From Sepioteuthis lessoniana (lineage: Eukaryota > Mollusca > Cephalopoda > Myopsida > Loliginidae): a stretch of 64,000 bases of DNA. Location: contig OY757911.1 of NCBI GenBank assembly GCA_963585895.1, positions 87,627,275-87,691,274 of the forward strand. The letters run 5' to 3'. This document shows positions 32,568-43,529 of this stretch, piece after piece. Position 1 is the stretch's first letter. Each line of letters opens with the position of its first letter. The translations under genes were made by a program, and so were the position numbers. The notes under the pieces are model-generated. The model saw only the letters and a list, made by a program, of their open reading frames with translations, was not told where the DNA came from and searched no databases.

Positions 32568-33104
32568 TCATTTTGTATTCTTTTTCATTGTTTTACTTGA
32601 TTTATGCCTATCTATACCTCTTTTCTATTTAGATTTTATAACTGCAACACAGGCAACGCTAATAAAAAATAAAATAAAATAAAGAACATAATAGAATTAT
32701 CAGAAGGAAATTACCCAAGTAATTGGTTCTGACCAAAAAGCGAGCGGACAGTCAGATGCAACTCATGCCATTATCATTCCACCGAATAATTTTACACAAT
32801 GGGATTTTCTTCGTTAAATGAAAATTTTAGCCTTTTTTCTTTTTCTTATTCGATGAATAGTATTAGGCTCATTAGGAGAGAATGTGCACCGTTTCGAGGC
32901 CTTGCTCTCAACGGCTTTATTTGCACACCGGCCTCCCTCACTATATATATTTATATATATATATATATATATATATCACTGAGCCCCTATTAAGTTGAGC
33001 AGACTCAGAAGTGTAACGGCGAAATGTGATTTTTTTTTAAATATCTGCATGCGTTATAAGAAAATTGCGTGAATCCCGTTACACATTTGCGAGCAGGTGT
33101 TGGT
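32568..33104. other. Intergenic DNA with (TA)n
   Basis: No gene. A TA microsatellite lies at about 32,940-32,977. Confidence 0.5.
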
Positions 33105-33578
33105 TTAACGATATTTATTTTGAATTGTTCCATGGGATATTTCTTTTATTCCATATCCACATGGAACTATTTTCCGTTACTTCTATGGGGCGTCATACAT
33201 TTGACTCTATTACGCCCTTTGATTCCGATTTGACCCAGAAATTGATACATGGTGCCTGCTACGAATCTTCTTGGTCCCATTTCCACAGCTTTCCCGATCA
33301 CGCTATACCCTTCATTTTCGAAGTCTGTTTTAAAATATTCATATTTGCCGGTTTTATATACGTGGCTTTGTTCTATCAGGTTTTCATATGGTATTGATAA
33401 TTCTACCACGATTAATTTTAATGTTCGCCCTTGACAGAAGAACAGTATCTTGTCACAGACTGTTACTAAATATTGTTTTGGGTAATCATTATGCCATCCA
33501 GGTAGGTCGGCAGATATCTCCCAATTTCCACTTGATCCAAGAATATTTTGACCGGATATAGTTCGACGTTTGATTGTT
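33105..33578 (-). mobile_element. LINE of another RLE-bearing family, C-terminal nuclease end
   Basis: It encodes GSSGNWEISADLPGWHNDYP, KQYLVTVCDKILFFC, LKLIVVELSIPYENLIEQSH, YKTGKYEYFKTDFENEGYS and GPRRFVAGTMYQFLGQIGIK. The VVELSIPYE segment resembles the acidic-strand part of a restriction-like nuclease core. The RT of this family is encoded at 34.5-36.1 kb on the same strand, with an RTE fragment and a deletion between them. Confidence 0.75.
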
Positions 33579-33616
33579 TGCAAAAAGAGCCGGCGTATGG
33601 ACCTATACCTATACAA
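33167..33616 (-). pseudogene. Restriction-like nuclease C-terminal frame
   Basis: An uninterrupted frame of 149 residues. The first 15-20 residues read into junction sequence, and the rest is the nuclease end of the LINE polyprotein. The methionine is not a genuine start. Catalytic competence cannot be judged, because the upstream acidic residue of the core (D in CDKILFF) is the only other candidate seen. Confidence 0.65.
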
Positions 33617-34430
33617 ATAGCACTAAAAAAAATGGAATAATTACGCATTGATTTGTGAGGCATATTCCTCTTTTGAGGGTGTGTCCTTCGATCACCGAAT
33701 AGTCACGGCAAAGATACGACTAAGTCTACGCAGGAATGCGGCCCGAACAACCGCAACTGCACACTATGACTGGTCCCTGCTTAACAATGGAGATATTAGC
33801 AATAAATATACGTTAATACAAAGAAACAAATTCGATGCACCTCAGGAGATATCAAAAACACTTAATACGAATGATGACTATAAGAACTTCGTCAATGCCT
33901 ACATAGAAACGGTAGCAGAATGCATACCAGCTAAACTAAGAGCTAAACTTAGAGTCCCATGGGAGACGTTAGTGGTTAGGAAAAGACGTGCCGACATGAA
34001 AACCGCATCCCTATGCGATAGGAGGAACCCAACTAATGTCAACGCTTAGGAACTTAAGAAAGCACAAAATGAACTAACAAATACCTAAAAAAAACAGAAT
34101 ACATCCAAAATCAGATCAATAAGGTTAGAGACTTGATTAAAGATAGACAATTTAGGATAGCATGGCAGACAGTAAACAAACTGAGTAGAGAGAAGAGTAC
34201 TGCGAGAACTAAACTGAAAGCTGCCGGCCAAGAAAACAAGTACGTCTGTGGAAATAACATTTCGAGAATTTACTTGGAAAACCTCCGAAAGTTATGGATG
34301 AACCTATCACGAAAATTGTTAGTAATCAACTAGACATCAAATTAGGACAGTTTACGCAAGAAGAACTGGACTCAGTTCTAAGAAAAATTAAAAATAGAAA
34401 AGTTGCAGGTCTTGATGAAATAATGGACAG
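33585..34430 (+). mobile_element. RTE-like LINE internal fragment inside another LINE
   Basis: It encodes, collinearly, the end of the APE endonuclease (WTYTYTNST-like; SFEGVSFDHRIVTAKIRLSL), the linker (YDWSLLNNGDISNKYTLIQR), VPWETLVVRKRRAD, DRQFRIAWQTVNKLSREK and TQEELDSVLRKIKNRKVAGL. It stops at LDEI, before the RT fingers, and has no 3' end. The APE has a small deletion where other copies have KAQIDYVFIN. Confidence 0.8.
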
Positions 34431-34504
34431 CGATCGATCTTATGGAGACCTTCTGCAATGTTCTGGATGTTTCTTTCACTTGATTAATATCTTTCAAGGA
34501 ACCA

Positions 34505-36075
34505 TCTAATCATCGTCCCAAACTTTTCACCGGTTCTTCAGAAACTGGGGATTCTTTGACCACCTACCTTAAAATTCATACTATGATTCACTTTTCCTTT
34601 CCTAAGAGAGAGACTTCTAGACATTTTGGGTTTCATTCTACACCAAAATATCTACTCGTCCATCAGGCTTAATATCTTGCGAGTAGTTGATTCTTTTGAT
34701 GATAGGATTGTTGTAGTCATTCATGAACACCTTCACTAGTGGTATTTTAAACTCTCCACCAAATTCAACAATATCAGCATTGTTCTCAGTCACTTTTAGA
34801 AGCAGCTGCTTTTGCTAAAACGAAAATATTGGTGACACTGAACATCCTATCGCAATTCCGACTTCAACCTTGTTCCAATTAGTTGTATATTCTTTTGTCG
34901 TGAACCACATGAAGAAACCATTTAAGTATGTTTCTAGTATTTAGAATATTTCCTCCGGAATATCATACATCTGTTATGATGTATCATCTGAAGGGGCACT
35001 GATCCATAAACATTAGCCAAATCCAACCAAATGACATCTAAATCCTTTTTGTTGGTCTTAGCTTTTTGAATGGTTTCCCAGATCGTATTCCCATGCTCCA
35101 AACAACCAGCTATTCCAGGAACACCCACTTCTGTACCAAAGTATCTATATTTTCGCTAATGAGAAGGTATCTCGATGCCAAATCCGCGAAAAATATCTTT
35201 CCTTCTACATTGAGGAGAGAGGTAAGATGAAAATGGCCAACGCCCTCCGAATTCTTTTCTTTGGATATGTACACCCCGTCTGCTATCATACACTGGTTGC
35301 TGATATGAAAGTTTTTTTCATGTCAGCTTTAGGTAATCATGTAACCATTTGAGAGCTTTAGGACACTTTTTTATATAAAAGGAAAGGTATTCCATTTGGG
35401 CCAGGTGCAGATTTATTCCTACTTTTGCTGACTATACATCTTAATTCTTCGCGTGTGGGTGGTTTCATGTCGAACCTCACCTTAGGGACAGCTGGCCAAA
35501 CAAAGTTGTTATTATGTTCCAGAGGGATATATCGATTGGGATCAGAGTATGTATCTTTTAAACGTTTCCCCAGAACTTTTTCTCAGTCTTGAGAGTGCCT
35601 GATTTCGTTTGATCAAATATGTTCCTCGCATATTTGTATGGTTCCTGGAAAAAACGATCTTTCCTTTGTTTCACTCGTCTCTTCCTCAGATTTTCTGCCT
35701 TGCTAAGAGCAGAGTGTTTTTACTTTGAGGTCTTACCAGATTTTAAGCAGACTCTCTTTTTCGTCGACGTTGGCGGAACGGATTTGCTTTTTTAGATTTC
35801 TCTTCTTCGTTCTAAGATCCTGCATCATTCTTTGACATCTATTCTTTTTGACTGGTGGTTTAATATTTTTCTTTCACCCCGTAAATTATCTTACAGACAT
35901 TGCAGATAACTTGGCCACTTTCATTTAGTCACTTGTTGTATTCCTTATTTCCTAGTTCTTTATGTAGAGTCTTGCTTATGGTGTTATCAAGCATACCCCA
36001 AGTTTCCGAATCAGATGCCGGTGGAAGTTTTATTTTTCGTAAAATGTTACTGTGAAAAAAAAACGTGGAACTTAA
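34505..36075 (-). mobile_element. LINE of the RLE-bearing family, N-terminus and RT
   Basis: In order on the minus strand: KIKLPPASDSETWGMLDNTI near 36,040 with a CNVCK remnant; PPTREELRCIVSKSRNKSAP with GPNGIPF; LLNVEGKIFFADLASRYLLI; VPGIAGCLEHGNTIWETIQK; VIWLDLANVYGSVPLQMI (RT box A); VEVGIAMGCSVSPILFVLAK (box B); and FMNDYNNP where FMDD is expected (box C, first catalytic Asp replaced). Several frames are needed, so it is inactive. The GVPGFxGCLEH/WLDLANAYGS-type RT occurs in many invertebrates and fish and is usually unclassified. Confidence 0.75.
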
Positions 36076-36129
36076 ATGAAAGACTCCGTTGAAAGTTTCC
36101 CATTTAAAATTATGTAGAAGAAAGGTTTG

Positions 36130-36315
36130 AATTCAACTATTCACCCACCATCTATGGTTGAATAGTAGGGTAGACTAGGCTCTTTAACGCTTGTATGGCA
36201 ACCAGTCTAGGAAAAGGAAAACTCTGAATTCGAACCAATTGTACTCCGTTCTAAAAAGAGATTGACCTTGTGTCGCATCCTGCTCATGGCGAGGTCATTG
36301 GGTAGACTTGTGGAA
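36130..36315 (+). mobile_element. SINE family A, 3' half
   Basis: CTATGGTTGAATAGTAGGGT, GGCAACCAGTCTAGGAAAAG, CTCTGAATTCGAACC and TTGACCTTGTGTCGCATCC are in family A order. The tRNA head is missing. Confidence 0.7.
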
Positions 36316-37279
36316 GATACCAAAAGTATTCTTTGTAACATCTGTCTATCAGTTATTGTCTTCCACGTTACGGCATGAGGGAAAGAAAAGAATCGAAAAC
36401 GCTTTCCGATAAGTCATCATTTTATGACGTGTGAGAGAAATGGAAAGACCAAAAGATGAAAGCTAAAAATAGTAAGAGAGAGCGAATACTTATATGTCAA
36501 TACCGTTATAATTCAGGACTTGGTGTGAATCATGCTCGGGGAGGGTTAGGGATAGATAGACTAAGCTCAGTTAAACCTAATCCTTCCATACCCATGCACG
36601 TATAATCTTGTTACACGGGTCAGCCGACAAACCTAGTTACAACATTAATTCCTAACACCCCAGTTCTCCCGTGATAACTTGGCCGCAAAAGCTATCCAAA
36701 CCAACTGCTTTCCAGCAAGTTTTCTCGTTTTCACTGAAAAACAACAGCAATTCTGAAATTGTAACAAACAACTGATTTATTTTTTAATGGCATAAAATTT
36801 GTGTATACTTAAAAAAAACAAATTTGCATACATCAAATTACCACACTGATGCAGTTAAAGATCTTAGAAAGTTGTGATGGTTTACAAATATCAATACTTA
36901 TTAACAAGTCTTCAAGAATTTGATTGTTTAAATTCTAAAAGATATTTTCATATATTTTTTGAGTGAAGGTGAAGATTGTCTGATCCAACATTAAAGAAAG
37001 TCAATTAACTATATATTACTTTTATGAAAAAGCTAGTTTACAATGAATGTTCTGTTCAGTACTTAGATTTATCTATTTAATGTATTCCAAAATAGATTGA
37101 TGCTAAATTGCCACTTGGTTTAGCAATACATGAAGTCCGTTTTTCATGTAGCTTTCAATCATAAATTGATAGATGGATAGATGTATGATATTGTATGTGC
37201 AAATTGAAGTATGGAATTACTACGGGTTCATTTAGTGTAAGAAAAAAATTAGGTATAAGAAAGTATGTAAAAGCGAGAC

Positions 37280-37333
<54 letters not shown>

Positions 37334-37434
37334 TTATTTATTTAAAATAATAAACATGCTTAAATGAAACACTGCTGCCTAACCACACACACACACACAC
37401 ATATAAACACATAGTAGTGATGTTTGTACAACAG
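36316..37434. other. AT-rich intergenic DNA with (TA)n
   Basis: No gene. A long TA microsatellite lies at about 37,285-37,330. Confidence 0.6.
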
Positions 37435-38720
37435 CATTGCTTCTAACAAAGCCTTCATCAGATGATGACTCTGGGTTCAGGCATGGTTTCGGGACAGAAG
37501 CATCATTACTACTAGCCCAGAGCGCCCCAGACTTTGTCAAATTGTTGTTACTTTATAGGATTGCCATATCCACGCTGATGCAGTTAGAGCCTTATCTTGG
37601 ATCTTTTCCATGTATTTCGTCTTGTCTGATGGAGGAAGTCCAAGATTAGTTAAGAAAACGGAGGTTGAGTTGACAATAAAACCTCTGCATCCGACTTCGA
37701 TAGGAAATACATTTGTTATCCAGCCATTTCTGACACATTATTCTCGCAGATCCTTATATTTTTCCTACTTACGCTAATGTGCCCAGTCGAAATTTTCTTC
37801 AAAAGAGACCGTTAACTCAATAACGAAAACTTTTTTGCTTTAACGTACCAAATGATAATATCTGGGTTCTTTGTCGTTAATGGTATTTCAGTTGGAAATA
37901 TGAAGTTATGATTTAAATCGGTTGCGACGTGCCAGTCCGTGCAGCCCTCAAGCAATGATGGTTTACGCATATTTTTAAGTGCAAGTTTCGAAATATTTCC
38001 TTCTTTAACGAAGTGAATTGCTCTGTTGTTGATAATAATTAGAGCTTTAATGGCAGTCTCACAACATATTTTCGAAACCTCAGCAAAAATCTCCAGGACT
38101 TCCTGATGTCTCCAGTATAGCTTCTTAGAGTGTACTTACATCCAGTGAGAATATGTTTGAGTCTCGCAGTTTTCCCACATGCTCTGCATCGGTCGGATGT
38201 AGCTAACCTCCAAGCATGAAGGTTGACTAGTGTTTGTAAGACGTCGTAGACTGCTTTTATGAGGAAACTTAATTTCTTTAGTTCCATGTGCTTGAGGTCG
38301 CTCCATGTGACAGCTCTGTCTTTTGCACTCTCCCACTTAGTCCATGCGCCCAGTTTCCTTTGTTCTACAGCAGTAGCAAAACGCCTATCTTCCTCAAGAT
38401 GATGAATTTCTTCCGAGACAATTTTTCTTCTGTTTAACGTGGATTCTTTGGACCATCAAGGCTGTGGATGTAGGCTTAGACCTGCTTTTCCATTTGCCAC
38501 AGTGCCAATTATTTCTTTCATCTTGAGGGCTGATTCTGCATTCCTAACAGCTATTTCTGGACATTCTTCACCAGTGGGTCGCGAGAGTCATGCAGCATTT
38601 GGAAAAGTCGCACTTTTCCTCATTCATATTCCTCAACAAGTGACAACGTTGGAAGTTTTAGTTTTGTTGATGAACTATAGAGAGCCACGTTTGTTAAGGA
38701 GTTAGGTACTCCCAACCATT
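37435..38720 (-). mobile_element. Second copy of the RLE-bearing LINE, C-terminal half
   Basis: On the minus strand: LHDSRDPLVKNVQ near 38,620; KMKEIIGTVANGKAGLSLHP; EEIHHLEEDRRFATAVEQRK with LGAWTKWESAKDR; KKLSFLIKAVYDVLQTLVNL; CRACGKTARLKHILTGC (CCHC zinc knuckle, near 38,160); and FDWAHQRK...EKYKDLRE in the nuclease region near 37,780. It overlaps only partly with the parts kept in the 33-36 kb copy, so it is an independent insertion. Frames are broken. Confidence 0.75.
38039..38287 (-). pseudogene. Zinc-knuckle fragment of RLE LINE
   Basis: 82 residues contain LIKAVYDVLQTLVNLHAWRL and CRACGKTARLKHILTGC, a CxxC...HxxxxC knuckle with all four ligands present. RLE-type LINEs use this knuckle in target binding. 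It is open only over this short stretch. Confidence 0.75.
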
Positions 38721-39734
38721 TTTTAAAATAAATTTACTGATTAACCGCTCCATTGTTTCAACTTAAGTAAGTGATATATACAGAGAGAGAGGAGAGAGAG
38801 AAAATTGTATGATATTGCATATTCTAACTGAAATGTATAATTTTCACGGGTTCATTTCATGTAACATAAACATTAGTTATGATGAACAATTACGTGAAAA
38901 CGAGACAGTTGTTTGTAAAAAGAACATCAAGGAGAATTAAGAGAGAAAAGAAATATAATGAAAAGTAATTAAACAGGGACTTTTGCCTCAAGCTTAGTCC
39001 TCAAATTCTTTTGGGCGATATTTCTCCCCTCTTTGGCTCTAATACTTCTCAGTAACAATATCAATCTATTATCAAAGCAGTTCAATAGTTTGCTCCAATG
39101 GAAAATGAACGCAGTCACCAATCGATTGTTTCGTATCTCCATCTCATTATTCAAGCAAAGCAAATGTACTTTGTTGGTTGGATAAAAGAAAGATGTCATA
39201 CCATCATTTGCGACTGAAAACGTTCAAAACAAATTGGAACATCTGCTTGGAATCACGAACCGAAAACGAACCTTTAGTGTATTTCATTTATTATTTAGTT
39301 TGTAGCCGCCATGATTTATATAGTGCTATTTCCAAAACCAGATGGACTTCTACAGCAGCAATAAGAAAATTACCTGCAGAAAAATGATAGAATAATCCCT
39401 CTAAACTGATTGAAATAAATATATTCACTGTATCATGTCTACCGTCAAGTCTCAAGCACTGAGAAACTGTAATTTTTGAAATCATTTTAGTATGATATTT
39501 ACTCAGATTAGCCTCTCGCCTTGTATCTTTTGTAGAGCAGTAAGACTCCCTGAAGGGATCTTCGGTGTATGACAATAAACTAGATCTGATGGTAAGGTTC
39601 CCATTCAGCAGATCTGGCGAATATCTCTTCGTTGCCATTACTCTCAAGTCCACTCTTACTCGGAATGACTATACTTGTTAGGATCCCGTCTACGAGCGAA
39701 ATAGACTTGTTTAAAAATCATTCACATTAGATAC
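38721..39734. other. Intergenic DNA, function not recognised
   Basis: A minus-strand frame of 120 codons at 39,291-39,653 resembles nothing I can name with confidence and may be a dispersed repeat. The rest is AT-rich. Confidence 0.4.
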
Positions 39735-39890
39735 GATCGTCGCAAAAAAAACTCTTAAAAAATAACACAAAAAATGTAAATACAAATGTACAATGGAGGT
39801 GATTTCCTAGCTTCTAGGCATAAAATAACCCTAGATGGTTTGATATTGCTGTTACAATCAGTCAATCAATAAGCTTAAAGCAACATGTCA
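39735..39890 (+). repeat. Family E repeat, 3' half
   Basis: It contains ACACAAAAAATGTAAATACA, GCATAAAATAACCC, GATGGTTTGATATTGC, TGTTACAATCAGTCAATCAA. It is collinear with the copies at 40.9 and 52.4 kb. Confidence 0.65.
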
Positions 39891-40439
39891 TACGATTTTG
39901 TTTAATACAAATGTTGATTATTCTTTCTTTCAAGATTCTTTTTTCTCTTTTTATATTTAAAATGATATTTTCTTTTTTTTATTGTAAGAACTTGATAGTT
40001 TTGACATTTTCAATTATAATATTGTGGACAATCTAAAAAGTAAATTTTCTCAACGGTGATAACCAACAATTTAAACCGTACTTATTGATTTTAACTTGTA
40101 AAGTTAAAACGATTCCTCAATGAAGACATTTCTATTTGAGATAGAGTCGAATATATTAAAATTTACTCTTTGACATGAGTTATTGTTTATTTATTATATA
40201 AGAGAAAATAAGTGAAATTAATATAAGTCTGAAAATTATTCGAATTTGATAGAGATATTTGATGCCATATAACTAGAAATTAGAAACTAGAGGTTTATTT
40301 GTATTAAGAATAGTTACTGGAAGTTATAATTTTTTACTTAGGATAATTTTTTTTCAATTACTTGAAATCATCTAACTGCAAACAAATGACTACAATTAAC
40401 TGGAAATTGGTATTGAAATCATATAATTGGGTATAAATT
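39891..40439. other. AT-rich DNA with a family E 5' scrap
   Basis: No gene. Near 40,360-40,435 the phrase TACTTGAAATCATCTAACTG resembles the family E start. Confidence 0.5.
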
Positions 40440-40712
40440 TTGGACATGCTCGTGGTGTAATGGTTACCGTTGTAGGTAATTCAATTCAGTTCCTTGACGA
40501 GACAGTTTACATTTCACAAAGCGCTAATATCCTCGTGAAAGGTATGAATCCAACTATTTTTCCTTTAGCTATGGGTAAATAGGAGGATCTTTAATCTTTG
40601 TATGGCAACCGGTCTAGGAGAAGGTAAACTCCGAATTCAAACCTATTAAAATCCGCTTTAAAAATAGTGACCATGAATCGCATTCAGCTTATACGGAGGG
40701 GTTAGCTAAATG
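40440..40712 (+). mobile_element. tRNA-derived SINE (family A)
   Basis: Head CTCGTGGTGTAATGGTTACC; a diverged B box; core GCGCTAATATCCTCGTGAAAGG; TATGGGTAAATAGGAG; GGCAACCGGTCTAGGAGAAG; tail ACGGAGGGGTTAGC. It lies between family E pieces. Confidence 0.8.
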
Positions 40713-40714
40713 CA

Positions 40715-40950
40715 TTATTATACATAAAATATGAGATAAGAATACTTGAAATTATACAACTGTGTGCAAATTTTTTGTGATAGATAGGAATATTCTATAT
40801 CATATAACTGTCCAAAAATACTAGGGAACAAATACAAAAAATATATACGTACAATGAACGCGATTCCCTTAACTCTGAGCATGAAATAACCCAAGGTGAG
40901 TTGAAAGGCCGTTAAAATCAATCGCTCTGTCAATCAAACAAAAAATAATT
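40715..40950 (+). repeat. Family E repeat, near complete
   Basis: ATACTTGAAATTATACAACT, CATATAACTGTCC, CAATGAACGCGATTCCCTTA, CATGAAATAACCCAAGG and GCCGTTAAAATCAATC occur in order. No Pol III boxes are obvious, so this could be a SINE without a clear head, or a LINE 3' end. Confidence 0.65.
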
Positions 40951-41029
40951 AAGAAAGTTGTGCTGCACCAATCTTCTCAGAGAACCCTCCTGCCTTGAAA
41001 ATCAATATTCGAAATCTTATTTTTTACCT

Positions 41030-41359
41030 AGCGTTAGATATTGACCGGAAGACTCCTTTTGACATGCCGCATGGGTGGCATAATAGGAAATAAGCTTGTT
41101 TCCTAAAGTAAACATTATGCAGCTTCATCCTCAGCGGAAGTGTCGTATAAATTGCATGGGTGACATGTTAGATAAGAGGCGTGTCCACGCGTAACGGTTA
41201 GGCGGAAAGTGTAACTACAAGGATTACATGAGTGACCGGGAAATTATATAAATCAGGGAAAATTTCGGCCTGAGGAGAGACGAACAGAGAACGAAGAAGA
41301 CAAGTAGAAGAGCTACTAGACAATACGTCACTCTGGACGCTGGCATGGCGTCAAATTGC
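41030..41359 (+). promoter_or_regulatory. Promoter-like or LTR-like block
   Basis: Less AT-rich than its surroundings, with a TATA box (TTATATAAATCAGG, about 41,245-41,258) followed by a purine-rich leader (GAGGAGAGACGAACAGAG...). Related phrases GCATGGGTGGCATAA and GCATGGGTGACAT recur inside it. It could be the U3-R part of an LTR, but no ends or coding region can be tied to it. Confidence 0.3.
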
Positions 41360-41616
41360 CCTGGTTTGAGAGGTAAAGAAAAGCCTGACCTGTATCAGAC
41401 TCGTGGAAGTAAAAAAAGCGAGTAGAATCGAAAATGATTCGGTACTTTGAGATGATCCTGATGAGACTCAGCAAAGTAGAGAAGGGAGTAGAAACGAAAT
41501 GATTCAATGCCTTGAGAAGACCCAAAACCAGTCTCGCGAAAGTAGAGAAGCGAAGATGAACTGAGATGATTTAATGCCTTGAGATGGCCCTGTACCAGTC
41601 TCCCGAAAGTAGAATG
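41360..41616. repeat. 66-bp tandem repeat, about 3.5 diverged units
   Basis: Units at 41,420-41,485, 41,486-41,551 and 41,552-41,616, with a partial one before. Each has GAGTAGAA...ATGATT, CTTTGAGATG or CCTTGAGA, and CAAAGTAGAGAAG or GAAAGTAGA. The array lies downstream of the TATA-like block. Confidence 0.8.
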
Positions 41617-42324
41617 AAGACATGGTTTTCTGAAGATTTATATCTCGCCCTGTATGTACTTCTCAACTATCTTCGACTCTCTCCCTCACTCTATCATTTT
41701 GTACATTTCGGGTACTAAAAGGAAAAAAAAGAGAGATCGATTATATTTTTATTTTTTATTGTTGTTCTTCCTTGTATGCAACACTCGGTTTGAACACCAA
41801 TCCCTAGCGTCGAAGGGAAATACGCAACTACCTCATCTTCGAAACAAGATTCATGTTGACCAGCCACTTAGCAAATGAAGCCCGATATGCAATTCCAGAA
41901 TGCCTTTCTCCAAGAAGCAATGCACCCATATGAAGCCTCAAGCAAATTTCTGCACACACAGGAAGGAAGGTAAATGCATTTATGCTGACCTACATGTGAA
42001 GATGGACCTACTTGTTACCTTGAGATAAAGTTCTGATTTTGAATATTAACCTTCAATGCAGAGAAGGACTTATTTTTTGCTTGCTATATATTCCAATTTT
42101 TGCTGACAGAATGTCAGCAATGTCACTGCTATAGAATTTGGTAACTAATAGGACTAAATAATATTTGATTGTATAATTCTACACTAACAATGATAAAATC
42201 TTGATATCTTTAGAAGACGATAAAAGAGTTTATTTTAAAAATTGTTTGTACTTTGCAGAGGGGAGATAGCGTATCTATCATATGTTCAATCATCAAGTCG
42301 CACAATCAGAATGGATTTCCATGA
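41617..42324. other. Intergenic DNA
   Basis: No recognised gene. Confidence 0.5.
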
Positions 42325-42885
42325 CTCTCTCTCTCTCTCTCGTCCATTGCTTCTGTCAGGTCCGCCAATTTACATCCGTACAGAGCTAATATAAGTTCTT
42401 GTGCGGCCAACACTGGCGCGTCCATGAGTCGGGGTCCAGAGAAAAACATCACTTATGAGTTCGTCCTTGCTTCTCCAGCCGTGGCCTGTATCGTCTTGCT
42501 CGTCTTACTTGGAGGGTTTTTGAGATGAAAATTAAGTGGCTGTGCAGCCACTATTTTGTGGATTGTTGCTTTCAGGATTTGTTCAAAACAACACGTATCA
42601 TTCTTGTATAGTTTTCTTCAAGCTTTTTCTCTGTGCTTTTTTTAATGTCCATGAGGTGTATCCACAAATTATAAGTGACATAGATAAGAAATACGGTCTT
42701 ATTTTATCGGACTTCCATAGATCGATAACTTGTCGATAGCAGTCCACACCTTCACTAGGCATATGTTGACATCACTTTCAGCAGATGAGATATTGCTACT
42801 GAGGTATGTGAACTTGTCTACTAATTTTAGCGGCTTACCACTTGAAATGGAGACGGTTCCTTCTCGTTTAAAACACATCTACTCT
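42325..42885 (-). mobile_element. RTE-like LINE, thumb and C-terminus (3' of solo LTR)
   Basis: The minus strand encodes CFKREGTVSISSGKPLKLVD, KFTYLSSNISSAESD, VWTAIDKLSIYGSPIK and the arginine-rich end. The last codons merge into a (CT)n/(GA)n run at 42,330. It continues the copy at 43,530-44,890, separated by the solo LTR. It is an old copy. Confidence 0.75.
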
Positions 42886-43529
42886 TGTTGTATACTACTC
42901 ATGATATCAGTCACGACAGTAATACAATACATATACAGATACAGGCGGACTCTGTCGTTTCAGATACGAACGGGTTTATTAATTTCTGACTTCGGTCCAT
43001 GGTGACATGAGAAGAGAGACACGATTCTTAAAAGTCTTTGGTGACCATACTATGGTGACAATACTATGCTGACTCCACCCCAACGCGCGGCGCATCTTGT
43101 GATGTTTAAGATCTCTATCCGTAAAGATCCGAAAAACCCAACTACATCTTTCAACGGTCAAAATCTAACTCTATCTTTCAACGGCAGAATCTCAACTCTC
43201 GACTCAATGGTCCAATACCAACTACATCTTTCAACTGTCCAAATCCAACTCTCGCCTCAATGGTCCAATCTTAGCTGACTCTTTTCAAAATCCTCAGGAC
43301 CATCTCTTCTGGGCATGACGTCATCTACACTCCAGCCCCATTTCCTGTCTGGGGGTTTATTATGACAAATGGTGATTGTCATATCCTTTGCACACGAGCG
43401 TAAAACTGCACCAACTGACAATGCACCTGGACTCTTAACCCGAATAGTTCAAAGCCCTACCAAACTGAATGATAAAATAAAATTAACGAAAAATGATTAA
43501 TATAAAAATTATTCCTTAATTATATAACA
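42886..43529 (-). mobile_element. Solo LTR inserted in a LINE, fossil
   Basis: 644 bp with TGTTGTATAC at one end and TATATAACA at the other (TG...CA on both strands), flanked by the 4-bp duplication CTCT (42,882-42,885 and 43,530-43,533). A CRE (TGACGTCA) lies at 43,316-43,323. An AATAAA signal on the minus strand (42,980-42,975) gives the orientation. Internal sequence has diverged tandem repeats (ACTACATCTTTCAAC phrases). A 4-bp duplication suits a Gypsy-class solo LTR. The RTE RT on both sides is collinear. Confidence 0.8.

Noticed and set aside
39291-39653. 120-codon minus-strand frame
   Set aside because: No domain that I can name with confidence; it may be a dispersed repeat, so no function was assigned.
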